DNA of 64,000 nucleotides. Source: Chitinophagales bacterium (lineage in GTDB: Bacteria; Bacteroidota; Bacteroidia; Chitinophagales; Saprospiraceae). The stretch is from assembly GCA_013299105.1 (NCBI GenBank), contig JAAFJY010000002.1, positions 186,001 through 250,000 of the forward strand, in the 5' to 3' direction. Of the stretch, positions 44,609-53,108 are shown piece by piece (within the stretch, counting starts at the first letter, position 1; every line of letters starts with the position of its first letter). Made by a program: the position numbers and the translations under genes. Under the pieces are notes generated by a model. That model did not search any database, was not told the origin of the DNA, and saw nothing but the letters and a program-made list of their open reading frames with translations.

Positions 44609-45653
44609 TACCATGAATGCCGCCGTACTCCACGGTGCCAAAGACATTAGATTAGAGCAGTTTCGCATCCCTGAATTGCAAGCAGGTATGGTGTTACTCA
44701 AAATCAGAAGAGTGGGCATCTGCGGCTCCGATCTCCATTACTTTGCTGATGGCTATTGTGGCAGTTTTGTACCTACCCGCCCCTTCATTCTGGGCCATGA
44801 GCTAACGGCCGAGGTTGTTGCAGTTAACGGCGAGGGGGCAAATATGCCCGCTATCGGCGCACGGGTAACGGTCAATCCAGCCAGAGCCTGTGGGTTTTGT
44901 ACCTACTGCAAAAGCGGTCGAAGCAATCTTTGCCGTCAGACCATCATGCTGGGTAGTGGCAGCACCAACCCGCCTACCAACGGAGCAATGGCCGAATATG
45001 TGAGTGTGCGCGGTGATCAGTGCCATGTTCTTCCCGATGGGATGGAAGATGGTTTGGGTGCTATGATCGAGCCATTGGCCGTAGCCTTGCAAGCGATCAA
45101 ACGCGCTGGAACAGTGGCTGGTCAACGCGTTTTGGTAACTGGTGGTGGCACCATCGGATTATTGACCGCCCTGACAGCCAGAGCTTATGGCGCAATACCA
45201 GTAGTCTTGAGCGACATCGTTGCCGAAAGAAGACAAACTGCGCTGGATTGTGGTGTTGATGCAGTGCTTGACCCCACCGCCCCCAAGCTGGAACAAGCCG
45301 TAAAAACGTTGACTGGAGAAGGTTTTGATGCGATCTTTGAAGCCAGTGGTGCCAGACCTGCATTGAGGCAAGCTTTCGATCTGGTCCGTCCTGGAGGAAC
45401 GATTGTACAAATTGGGACGCTTGGTTCAGCGGATGTCCCCCTGCCTGCGAATGAAGTCATGGTCAAGGAAATTCAATTCTTGGGCTCCTTTCGATATGGC
45501 GATGTATTTGATGAAGCCATCCGCCTTGTAGCATCCGGTAGAATCGACTTAAATCCGTTCATCACTAGCGTTTTGCCTTTGAACGAAATCACCAAAGCTA
45601 TGCACCTCGCGGGAGACAAAGTGCAGGCACTCAAGGTTCAGCTTCATTTGTAA
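44601..45653 (+). CDS. Zinc-dependent alcohol dehydrogenase (sorbitol/threonine dehydrogenase-like)
   Basis: A 350-residue medium-chain dehydrogenase. Catalytic zinc: GICGSDLHY, GHELTAE and IEPLAV. Structural zinc lobe: CGFCTYCKSGRSNLC, complete with four cysteines. Nucleotide site: TGGGTIGLL. The start is set at ATG 44601, which overlaps the lactonase stop by 8 bp; ATG 44613 is the alternative. It may oxidise a sugar acid in the same pathway; the exact step is inferred. A family 1 repeat follows 6 bp after its stop. Confidence 0.88.
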   Translation: MPDTMNAAVLHGAKDIRLEQFRIPELQAGMVLLKIRRVGICGSDLHYFADGYCGSFVPTRPFILGHELTAEVVAVNGEGANMPAIGARVTVNPARACGFCTYCKSGRSNLCRQTIMLGSGSTNPPTNGAMAEYVSVRGDQCHVLPDGMEDGLGAMIEPLAVALQAIKRAGTVAGQRVLVTGGGTIGLLTALTARAYGAIPVVLSDIVAERRQTALDCGVDAVLDPTAPKLEQAVKTLTGEGFDAIFEASGARPALRQAFDLVRPGGTIVQIGTLGSADVPLPANEVMVKEIQFLGSFRYGDVFDEAIRLVASGRIDLNPFITSVLPLNEITKAMHLAGDKVQALKVQLHL

Positions 45654-45659
45654 GTATTC

Positions 45660-45783
45660 GAGCTAAAATAAAGTAAACAAATTTGCTTTGAGGTTTCGCA
45701 AAAAAAGAACACTACTTCCTTTCAGTCAGTTACTTTTCTTTTTTCGCAAAACCCAAATTCGTTCACCTTATTTTTTTACGCTC
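45660..45783 (-). repeat. Imperfect-palindrome repeat, family 1, copy 3
   Basis: A 124-bp copy in inverted orientation relative to copies 2, 4 and 5, with GAGC/GCTC ends and outer flank GTATTCGAGC. It lies between the zinc dehydrogenase stop (45653) and the symporter start (45798), filling nearly the whole gap. Genes on both sides run in the same direction, so it is probably transcribed as a hairpin within the operon. Confidence 0.85.
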
Positions 45784-45797
45784 CCTAATCCAACATC

Positions 45798-47501
45798 ATG
45801 CAAGTTTCTATCATTGATATTATCGTAATTGCCGTGTACCTGATCGGGATTACCGCTTTTGGAATCTGGGTTGGTTACCGCAAAAGCCCCTCAGCACAAC
45901 AGTATTTTTTAGCCAATAAATCACTAGGTTGGTTTACGGTAGGGGCAGCTGTTTTTACCTCCAATATTTCGACCATCCACTTGGTGGGGCTCGCTGCTGG
46001 TGGGGCCAAAGATGGCATGGTGATTGGCAATTTTGAGTGGATGGCTTGTTTCACGCTGATCTTACTGGCGCTATTATTCGCACCATTTTACATCAATTCA
46101 CGGGTTGCCACCTTGCCGGAGTTCATGGAGCGTCGGTATGGGCCACCAGCGCGAACTTTCCTGGCCGTGATTGGCTTATTTGGGGCCTTGTTTGTGCACA
46201 TTGGCATCAGTTTGTTTGCGGCAGCAAAGCTGTTTGAAAGTTTTTTGGGGGTACCCATGATCCTGACCATTGTGGTTCTTTCTCTATTTACAGTCGTTTA
46301 TACTTCCTTGGGAGGCCTGAAAGCCGTAGTGATGACCGAAAACATCCAAGTAGTACTGTTGTTGGGTGGGGCTACACTTCTTACGGTTTTGGGGCTCCAA
46401 GCCTTACCAGAAGTAGGCGTAAGCGACCTGGCAGGATTTAAAGCAGTTGCTTTCCCCGGTCAGCTCGAAATGTTGCAACCCATTATCAACAAGGAGGGGA
46501 ATTTAAATCAATTTTCGTGGCTGACCATCATCCTGGGCTACCCCATTTTGGGCATCTGGTATTGGTGCGCCGACCAAACCCATGTACAAAGGATATTGGG
46601 TGCAAAAAGCCTCAAAGACGCCCAAAATGGCGCACTTTTTGCTGGGTTTCTAAAAATCACCCCTGTTTTTCTGATGGTATTACCCGGCGTGATAGGGTAT
46701 GTACTTTGGCAAAAAGGAGCGTTTCAACTGCCGAATCTGCCAGGAACCGATCACCCCGATTACAATACCATGTTGCCTACTTTGATCAATTACCTTATTC
46801 CGGTTGGCTTAAAAGGGCTCCTTGCTGCCGGAATGGCGGCGGCGTTGATGAGTTGTATGGCCGCCGCACTGAACAGTTGTGCAACCCTTATCTCCCTGGA
46901 CATTGTTAAACGGATACGGCCAACAACCAGTGACAAGCAGATGGTCTCCATCGGTCGTATATCTACCGGGTTAATCATGATTTTGGCCATGCTCTGGTCC
47001 ACCCAGGGAGATCAGTTTGGTACCATCTTTGAAGCGATCAATAAAATTCCGATGACTTTTGCGCCAGCGGTCACGACCGTTTTTGTGCTAGGGGTATTGT
47101 GGAAACGAGGCACCAAACAAGCCGCAATGGCTACCCTTTACCTAGGATCACTAATCGGTGTAGGGTATTTTCTACTCGACCTTCCCGGTGTGGGCAAATT
47201 ATTCCTAGATGCTGCATCCCTTGAAAATTTTACGGGTTTGGTATCTGATCCACAGCATGGATTGGGCATCCCATTTATGTTGGTTGGCCCCATGCTTACG
47301 CTGTTGTGTATCCTCATTTACGTCGGTACAAGTTTACTTACCCCTGCGATGGATGAAAAACTAGTGGCGGAGGTCTGCTGGGATCACCCCCTTTCTTTCC
47401 TGCACGGACCATTTACGGGCATCAGCGACCCAAGGATGGTGACACTAATTTTGATTTTAACCGTAGCAGTTTTGTACACTACGATTCAGACAATCGGATA
47501 A
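45798..47501 (+). CDS. Sodium/solute symporter (SSS family, SGLT-like sugar transporter)
   Basis: A 567-residue inner-membrane protein with about 14 hydrophobic segments. Features are YFLANKSLGWFTVGAAVFTSNI near the N-terminus, YTSLGGLKAVVMTENIQ, and WYWCADQTHVQRILGAKSLKDAQNGALF, a block typical of sugar-transporting members. It is followed 9 bp later by the aldo/keto reductase. The context suggests uptake of the deoxy-sugar handled by the lactonase and dehydrogenases; substrate inferred. Confidence 0.9.
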   Translation: MQVSIIDIIVIAVYLIGITAFGIWVGYRKSPSAQQYFLANKSLGWFTVGAAVFTSNISTIHLVGLAAGGAKDGMVIGNFEWMACFTLILLALLFAPFYINSRVATLPEFMERRYGPPARTFLAVIGLFGALFVHIGISLFAAAKLFESFLGVPMILTIVVLSLFTVVYTSLGGLKAVVMTENIQVVLLLGGATLLTVLGLQALPEVGVSDLAGFKAVAFPGQLEMLQPIINKEGNLNQFSWLTIILGYPILGIWYWCADQTHVQRILGAKSLKDAQNGALFAGFLKITPVFLMVLPGVIGYVLWQKGAFQLPNLPGTDHPDYNTMLPTLINYLIPVGLKGLLAAGMAAALMSCMAAALNSCATLISLDIVKRIRPTTSDKQMVSIGRISTGLIMILAMLWSTQGDQFGTIFEAINKIPMTFAPAVTTVFVLGVLWKRGTKQAAMATLYLGSLIGVGYFLLDLPGVGKLFLDAASLENFTGLVSDPQHGLGIPFMLVGPMLTLLCILIYVGTSLLTPAMDEKLVAEVCWDHPLSFLHGPFTGISDPRMVTLILILTVAVLYTTIQTIG

Positions 47502-47510
47502 GTTTTTTTT

Positions 47511-48449
47511 ATGAAATACCATCGTTTAGGTAAAACTGACATGAACGTATCAAGATTGAGCTTTGGAGCCTCATCCTTGAGCGCAGTATTTCATGCGGTA
47601 GATGAATCTAAAGCAATCCGGGCAGTACACGCCGCCCTGGATGCTGGGATCAATTATTTTGATGTGGCCCCCGCTTATGGCGGTACCCGTTCTGAAACGG
47701 TGCTGGGTCAGGCACTCAAAGGTATTGCCCGAGATCGTTATTTTTTATCTACAAAAGTAGGCAAGTACACCGATCCCAAAACTTATGGCAAGGATGAACT
47801 GGATTATTCTGCCTCAAGGATTCGACGCTCACTGCTAGAAAGTGCAGAACGGCTGGGGACGGATTATTTTGACATCATCCATCTTCACGACATTGAGTAT
47901 CAAAATCGACAGCACACCGAATGGGCGCTAAGTGAAGGCTTAGACACCTTGTATGTACTCAAAGCAGAAGGCCGTATTGGGGCAGTAGGTTGTGGTATTT
48001 ATCCACTTGATCTTTGGGCCCGCATTTTTGAGCATTACCCCATTGATGTTGCCTTGGTGCACAACCATTATTGTTTGAACGATACAAGCTTGTTGGATTT
48101 GCTCCCACTGGCTGAAAGCAAAGGGATTGGGATCATCAACGGCTCTCCCTTTGGCAGCGGTTTATTGACGGATCGAGGCCCGGCTGATTGGCACCCTGCT
48201 GTTGCTGAAGAGCGGGCAATTTTTCAACAAGCCGCTGCATTGTGTCAGCAGCATGGGACTTCCATTTCCAAGTTAGCTTTACAGTTTTCTAGCCAGCACG
48301 CATCTATTCCCAGTACCATGTTTAGCTCATCGAATCCCGAAACGGTACTGCGCAATGTCCAGTGGCATGAAGAAGGTTTGGACGCAGAGATGTTGCAACG
48401 GGTGCAAATGGCACTAACGCCAGTGAGGAATAAGCAGTGGGATTATTGA
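47511..48449 (+). CDS. Aldo/keto reductase (L-fucose/D-threo-aldose 1-dehydrogenase-like)
   Basis: A 312-residue TIM-barrel oxidoreductase. The catalytic set is visible: Asp in FDVAPAYGG with the Tyr a few residues on, Lys in LSTKVG, and His in IHLHDIE. The sub-group of L-fucose and aldose 1-dehydrogenases has this length and the IHLHD form. It would oxidise the free sugar to its lactone, the substrate of the amidohydrolase at 43772. It is the last gene of the second sugar locus. Confidence 0.88.
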   Translation: MKYHRLGKTDMNVSRLSFGASSLSAVFHAVDESKAIRAVHAALDAGINYFDVAPAYGGTRSETVLGQALKGIARDRYFLSTKVGKYTDPKTYGKDELDYSASRIRRSLLESAERLGTDYFDIIHLHDIEYQNRQHTEWALSEGLDTLYVLKAEGRIGAVGCGIYPLDLWARIFEHYPIDVALVHNHYCLNDTSLLDLLPLAESKGIGIINGSPFGSGLLTDRGPADWHPAVAEERAIFQQAAALCQQHGTSISKLALQFSSQHASIPSTMFSSSNPETVLRNVQWHEEGLDAEMLQRVQMALTPVRNKQWDY

Positions 48450-48479
48450 GTGCTAGGGAGTGTTTTGTAACTCGTAAGG

Positions 48480-48705
48480 GAGCTTAAAAAAATAAGGTAG
48501 CAGAGTTTGGGTTTTGCGAAAAAAGTTCAGCAACTGGATGAAAGGATTTGTGTTCTTGGAAGTCATTCAAATGTAATGCTGATTTACTCTAAAATTCCTT
48601 GAAGTAGCCTTGCAAATCTCATGAAATAGCCTTACATCTATAGCACTACCGTGTTCTTTTTTTTGCTAAACCTCAAAAGCAAATATGTCCACTTTATTTT
48701 TGCTC
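48480..48705 (+). repeat. Imperfect-palindrome repeat, family 1, copy 4, with nested insertion
   Basis: Family 1 sequence is split. The left part runs to GTGTTCTT (48550-48557), then 93 bp of unrelated sequence follow (48558-48650). Next, GTGTTCTT is repeated (48651-48658) and the element continues to GCTC. Removing the insert and one GTGTTCTT restores a normal 125-bp copy. It lies in the 313-bp spacer between the aldo/keto reductase and the DUF4349 gene (convergent), the rest of which shows nothing I can name. Confidence 0.85.
48558..48650. mobile_element. Small insertion (93 bp) with 8-bp target duplication
   Basis: Inserted in family 1 copy 4 and flanked by direct repeats GTGTTCTT. Its ends are GGAAGT and ACTACC, an imperfect inverted pair (GGWAGT). 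Inside, GAAGTAGCCTT and GAAATAGCCTT are near-identical direct repeats about 20 bp apart. No coding capacity. This would be a minimal non-autonomous element; the transposase source is unknown. Confidence 0.6.
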
Positions 48706-48762
48706 AAATAAATACTGCTCACTTGATTCCACAGCCCCAATAAATTTGACACCGCGCTTACT

Positions 48763-49584
48763 TCATTGCGAAACCTTACGCTTTCTATACTTCCTCCAAA
48801 AATACCCCACCAGCATCAAAACCAACACCAAAGGCCACAAAGCAATGAGCAACAACCCAAACTCGACGATCCCCCGCCAGCCCGCTTGCAAGGCCTGGAC
48901 AAAACGATTGCCAGAATTACTGGTCCCAACCTGAAGCTCACGATAAAACTTGACGCTCAGGGTGGAATAGCCCACCTGGTTGGACAAATACCGCAGGCGG
49001 CCCTCCACAGCCTCGATCTCGGCCCGAAGATCGCCGACTTGTTTTTCAATTTCGAGGATTTCGCTCACTTTGCTGGCTTTTTGCAGGAGCGCCAGGTAGC
49101 GCTGCTCCAGCTCTTTTTTGGTTTTGAGGCGGGCCTCTGCATCCACAAACTCCTCACTGACATCGCTGACATTGATGCTGCGCACGTCAAAGTACTTGAC
49201 TCCCTGGGAAATATCCGCCAGTAAAGCATCAAAATTTTGGGACGGGACCCTGATGCTCAAGCCTTGTTCTTGCCGATGCTCGTAGTTGTTGCTGTACTCG
49301 TTGCTGAGGTAGCCGCCGTGCTTTTGGGTGGCTTGCCGAACGGATTCGTAAGTTTTTTTCAGGTCATTGGATTCAAACTCCAGGTTGCCCGTTTTGATCA
49401 GTTTGGGTTGGAAGCCGCCGATTTTTTCTTCGGGTGCAGGAGGTTCGTATTGAGGCACAGGCACAAGTTCTCCTGCACTTTCTTCTAAATTTGCCTCTTG
49501 GTTGACATAGGGAAGCTGTTCCTTGCTGCGATTCTGACAAGCTGATAAACCGATGCAGAAAATGAAAATCCAAAGTTGGCGCAT
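48763..49584 (-). CDS. DUF4349-family lipoprotein
   Basis: A 273-residue lipoprotein (signal MRQLWIFIFCIGLSAC, lipobox LSAC) with a DUF4349 domain. There is a beta-rich N-terminal part (about 60-150), then a long coiled coil (FVDAEARLKTKKELEQRYLA through EIEKQVGDLRAEIEAVEGRL, about 150-205), and a C-terminal transmembrane segment (LLLIALWPLVLVLMLVGYFW) before a basic tail. The start at ATG 49584 was chosen over 49617 because the lipoprotein signal begins there. Function unknown. Confidence 0.85.
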   Translation of the reverse strand: MRQLWIFIFCIGLSACQNRSKEQLPYVNQEANLEESAGELVPVPQYEPPAPEEKIGGFQPKLIKTGNLEFESNDLKKTYESVRQATQKHGGYLSNEYSNNYEHRQEQGLSIRVPSQNFDALLADISQGVKYFDVRSINVSDVSEEFVDAEARLKTKKELEQRYLALLQKASKVSEILEIEKQVGDLRAEIEAVEGRLRYLSNQVGYSTLSVKFYRELQVGTSNSGNRFVQALQAGWRGIVEFGLLLIALWPLVLVLMLVGYFWRKYRKRKVSQ

Positions 49585-49668
49585 GGTATGTTCGTTTTGA
49601 TGGTGAATGGGGTACAAACCATAGATGCAGAAAACGCCAAAATTTGGCGCGGGTGGAGGGAAAAATAA

Positions 49669-50559
49669 TCACCCCCCCTCCCCAAACCGCTTTTTCAAAA
49701 AGGGATAAGAAAAAACCACCGCCATGATCAAGGCCGCTCCCCAGTAAAAACCGGGGCTCATTTCTTTGTTTTCCTGTAACAATATCCAGGCCAGCACCAC
49801 CCCGTATACGGGCTCAAGGTTCATCGTGAGGTTGGAGGTGAAGGCACTCAAGTGTTTCAGGGCATTCAGGGCCAAAACGTAGCCCAGGGTGGTGCATAGC
49901 AAAACCAAAATTAATAGGTACATCCAGTCGATCCCATCGAGGGGCCAAAAACCCGCAAAATCATTCTGAAGGCCATTGAACAGCAGCATGGGGCTCAAAA
50001 ACAAGGTCGCACTGCCCAGCTCCACGAAGGTGATGCGCAAGGGTTCCACTTTGCCCACTTGCGATTTGTTGAGGATGGTAAACAAGGCCGCCAAAAAGGC
50101 CGAAAACAAGCCTACCAACAAGCCCGTAATCATCGACACGTCAATGCCATTGACCACCAGCCACATGCCTGGGATGATCAGCAAGCTCAGGCCAAATTCC
50201 AGCCAATCGAATTTGCGTTTGAGGACCAGCGGCTCCAACAGGGCCGAAAACAAAGAAGTCGTGGCCATCGAAATCACCCCAATCGAGGCGTTTGACAACT
50301 TAATGGCCCCGTAAAAAGCCACCCAATGCGAGCCCACGATGCAACCAATGCCCATCAGCACCAAAATTTGACGACGGGATAAATCCTGAAACAAAGTACC
50401 AATTTTCACCAACGCAAGCAGACTTAAACTGGTCAAAAGCACGCGCCACCACACCAAGGCCAGCGCATTCAAGCTGATCCATTTGCCCAAAATGGCCGTG
50501 AAACCAAACAACAATACTGCCAGGTGCAGTTGCAAATAAGCTTTTTGTGTCGCGTTCAT
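49669..50559 (-). CDS. EamA/DMT-family transporter
   Basis: A 296-residue inner-membrane protein with ten predicted transmembrane segments in two EamA repeats (about 8-140 and 152-290). The first contains FTAILGKWISLNALALVWWR and the second AFTSNLTMNLEPVYGVVLAW, the conserved EamA pattern. Members export amino acids or metabolites or take up nucleotide sugars. It is divergent from the peroxiredoxin gene with about 100 bp between the starts. Confidence 0.9.
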   Translation of the reverse strand: MNATQKAYLQLHLAVLLFGFTAILGKWISLNALALVWWRVLLTSLSLLALVKIGTLFQDLSRRQILVLMGIGCIVGSHWVAFYGAIKLSNASIGVISMATTSLFSALLEPLVLKRKFDWLEFGLSLLIIPGMWLVVNGIDVSMITGLLVGLFSAFLAALFTILNKSQVGKVEPLRITFVELGSATLFLSPMLLFNGLQNDFAGFWPLDGIDWMYLLILVLLCTTLGYVLALNALKHLSAFTSNLTMNLEPVYGVVLAWILLQENKEMSPGFYWGAALIMAVVFSYPFLKKRFGEGG

Positions 50560-50662
50560 GAACTATTCTTCGTTTTCAGACATTAGACAAATGCCGAAGA
50601 TAGAATACCCTTGTCAATGTATTCGATTTTCCATCATTTTTCAATCGATTTACCTTATTCGT

Positions 50663-51130
50663 ATGCTTAAAGTTGGCGACAAGGCCCCGTCCTTTCATCT
50701 TTTCTCTGATGAGCGCAAAGAAGTCAAGCTCGAAGATTTTCAGGGCAAAAACCTGGTGATCCTGTTTTTTCCAGCAGCATTTACCAGCGTTTGCACCAAT
50801 CAGTTGTGTGCTGCCCGCGACGACATTGCGTTTTACCAGGGCTTGGATGCTGCGGTGATTGGCGTGAGTGTGGATTCACCTTTCGTATTGGCCAAGTTTC
50901 GGGAAGACCAGAAAATCAATTACCCGCTCTTGAGTGATTTCAACAAGCAAATGTCCACCGCTTACGATTCCATTTACCAGGATTTTGTCTTTGGTATGAA
51001 GGGTGTTTCGCGCCGTGCCGCTTTCGTGGTGGACAAAGAAGGTACCATCCGCTACGCCGAAGTGTTGGAAAATGCCGGAGAATTGCCGAACTTTGAGGCC
51101 GTAAAAACCAGCTTGGAACAATTGAACTAG
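50663..51130 (+). CDS. Peroxiredoxin (BCP-type)
   Basis: A 155-residue thiol peroxidase with the thioredoxin fold. The peroxidatic cysteine is in PAAFTSVCTNQLC, and the second cysteine five residues later (C-x4-C) is the BCP/PrxQ resolving position. VIGVSVDSPF and the C-terminal RAAFVVDKEGTIRY are conserved. The start at 50663 is preferred over an ORF start at 50558 because the domain begins at MLKVGDKAPSF. Reduces peroxides in the cytoplasm. Confidence 0.92.
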   Translation: MLKVGDKAPSFHLFSDERKEVKLEDFQGKNLVILFFPAAFTSVCTNQLCAARDDIAFYQGLDAAVIGVSVDSPFVLAKFREDQKINYPLLSDFNKQMSTAYDSIYQDFVFGMKGVSRRAAFVVDKEGTIRYAEVLENAGELPNFEAVKTSLEQLN

Positions 51131-51151
51131 GTTTTGGTGTTTTACCCTTAG

Positions 51152-51194
51152 CCTGCAATTGGACCTCAGCCATAGGTGCATGTCCAATTGCAGG
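51152..51194. promoter_or_regulatory. 13-bp perfect inverted repeat before clpS
   Basis: CCTGCAATTGGAC (51152-51164) and GTCCAATTGCAGG (51182-51194) pair perfectly around a 17-bp loop. The second arm ends 19 bp before the clpS ATG. It is not followed by a T run. It could be a transcript structure ending the peroxiredoxin message or controlling clpS. Confidence 0.55.
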
Positions 51195-51213
51195 TTGCTC
51201 CAAAATCAGCACC

Positions 51214-51522
51214 ATGCACGCGCACAGCCCAGACGTAGAGGAATTGGTAGAAGAAGAAATAGACCTTGACGAGGAACTCGCCGACATTGGCGTGGGTGAC
51301 CCGGCACGTCTGGTGGTTTTCAACGACGATCACAACTCCTTTGATTGGGTGATCCAGTGCTTTGTAGATATTTTGGAACACAGCTCTGACCAGGCCGAGC
51401 AATTGGCCCTGATCATCCACCTGAAAGGTAAAGCTACCGTAAAAACCGCCCCCAAGAGTGTACTCAAACCCAAAAAAGATGCCCTGGTGGACCGGGGGCT
51501 TTCTGCCGTAATTGAAGAATAA
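51214..51522 (+). CDS. clpS: ClpS adaptor protein
   Basis: A 102-residue adaptor that delivers N-degron substrates to the ClpAP-type protease. The core block VVFNDDHNSFDWVIQCF holds the conserved acidic residues of the N-degron pocket, followed by EQLALIIHLKGKATVKT with the usual histidine. The N-terminal extension is acidic and flexible, as in other ClpS. It lies 83 bp after the peroxiredoxin gene, on the same strand. Confidence 0.93.
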   Translation: MHAHSPDVEELVEEEIDLDEELADIGVGDPARLVVFNDDHNSFDWVIQCFVDILEHSSDQAEQLALIIHLKGKATVKTAPKSVLKPKKDALVDRGLSAVIEE

Positions 51523-51700
51523 AACGTTCGAAATCGAGCAAAGTGTCCTGAAAAACGTACGATTTATTATTTATTTTTTTTGTAAAATCCTATTGATCAG
51601 TATTTTATTTTTCTGGCACAAATTTAGCAGGTAGTTTCATAGGGGTCGCGCCTCAATTCGCGCATCAAGTATCTGTACTCCTTCACCTGACACTACTACC

Positions 51701-53029
51701 ATGAAAAAAACTGTTCTTAGCCTGCTGGCCGTATGCATGATGATGCTTAATGCAGCTTGCCAAAAAGAGCGCCAAGTCTCTTCTTCCTCATTTACCACCC
51801 ACGACAATGGCAAGGTATTCCACAATATGACGATTGTGGACCACTTTGGTAGCCTACACATTGCTTATGAAGGTCAATTGCGCTTCAGCGATGATGAAAA
51901 AAGCATTGCTATGTTGTCGCCCAATAGCGAACTGAACTACCGCAACAACAACATCAAAATCAAGGTAAGCAGCGATGCGAAAGGACTGATCAGCTACTTG
52001 ATTTATGAAGACGGGCAAAAAGTCAGCATCGACCTTGAGCGCGGGCAAAAAATCATGTCCGAAGCCATTCAAGTCATGATCAAACACGGAATTGATGCCA
52101 AAGGCAGTGTAGAACGTTTGTACAAAAAAGGCGGCAAACAAGCCGTACTAGACAGGGTAAGTAGCTTGCAAAGTGATTACATCAAGGGCATTTACCTGGA
52201 TTTTTTGCTGGAAAATGAAAAATTGACGGGTGCTGAACTCAAAACAATCGCCCAGCAAGTAAGCCAACTGATTGCGTCTGACTACGAAAAAGCCAAGTTG
52301 CTGGATAAAAACGCTCAAACCTTTTTGAAATACCCCGAAAGCAATTCGGCTTATTTCCAAGCCCTGGGCAGCATCAATTCTGATTATGAGAAAGCAAAGG
52401 TGCTCAAAAATGTGCTTCAGCAAAATCTGGATGCGCCGACTTTCAGCGCCGCACTGCGGGTTACTGGGTCGATCAACTCCGACTATGAGAAAGCAGGCGT
52501 ACTCAAATCACTGATCAGTAAAGGTACAGCCTGGCGCGACCAATTCGGCAGTATTTTGGACATCTCCAGTCAAATTGGTTCCGATTATGAAAAAGCGGGC
52601 GTCTTGGAACATTTCCTCAGCCACAACAACCTTGAGGGCGAGAATTGGGGCAAGTTCTCCCAAATTCTGACGCAGATCAGCTCCGATTACGAACAAGCTG
52701 GGGTAATCAAAGCCGTGCTGGACAAACAAGTACCCAGTGGTGCAGATTTTGACAAACTCCTGTCCACGCTCAATAACATGAGTTCAGACTACGAAAAAGC
52801 CGGGGTGCTCAAAAAAATCGCCAATCAAGACCTCAAGACCGAAGCCCAATGGCTCAGTCTGATCAATACCACTGCAAATATGTCTTCAGCCCACGAAAAG
52901 AGCAACGTGTTGGTACACCTGGCCAATTTGATGCCACGCGGCGAAACAATACAAGCAGCTTACACCAAGGCCGCCAAAAGCATTGATTCCGACCACGAGT
53001 ATGGTCGGGTGATGCGGGCTTTGAAATAG
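51701..53029 (+). CDS. Lipoprotein with tandem SDYEKA helical repeats
   Basis: A 442-residue lipoprotein (signal MKKTVLSLLAVCMMMLNAAC, lipobox NAAC). After a beta-rich part (about 30-130), the C-terminal two-thirds consist of imperfect repeats of about 31 to 36 residues, each with the signature SDYEKAxVL or a variant. Eight or so copies can be traced, starting at SDYIKGIYLDFLL and ending at SDHEYGRVMRALK. Each copy has two short helices, so a solenoid or scaffold is likely. Similar repeats occur at the end of some M56-type peptidase proteins. Function unknown. Confidence 0.8.
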   Translation: MKKTVLSLLAVCMMMLNAACQKERQVSSSSFTTHDNGKVFHNMTIVDHFGSLHIAYEGQLRFSDDEKSIAMLSPNSELNYRNNNIKIKVSSDAKGLISYLIYEDGQKVSIDLERGQKIMSEAIQVMIKHGIDAKGSVERLYKKGGKQAVLDRVSSLQSDYIKGIYLDFLLENEKLTGAELKTIAQQVSQLIASDYEKAKLLDKNAQTFLKYPESNSAYFQALGSINSDYEKAKVLKNVLQQNLDAPTFSAALRVTGSINSDYEKAGVLKSLISKGTAWRDQFGSILDISSQIGSDYEKAGVLEHFLSHNNLEGENWGKFSQILTQISSDYEQAGVIKAVLDKQVPSGADFDKLLSTLNNMSSDYEKAGVLKKIANQDLKTEAQWLSLINTTANMSSAHEKSNVLVHLANLMPRGETIQAAYTKAAKSIDSDHEYGRVMRALK

Positions 53030-53048
53030 GACTAATATAGATTCTGAA

Positions 53049-53093
53049 TTAGAGCGTGTTTAGGGCAGACAAAGAACTTTAAACACGCTCTAA
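53049..53093. terminator. Bidirectional terminator-like hairpin between convergent genes
   Basis: TTAGAGCGTGTTTA (53049-53062) and TAAACACGCTCTAA (53080-53093) form a perfect 14-bp stem with a 17-bp loop in the 79-bp gap between convergent genes. A short T-run follows on the plus strand (53105-53109). Placement supports a shared terminator. Confidence 0.75.
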
Positions 53094-53108
53094 ACTCCCT
53101 CTGAGTTT

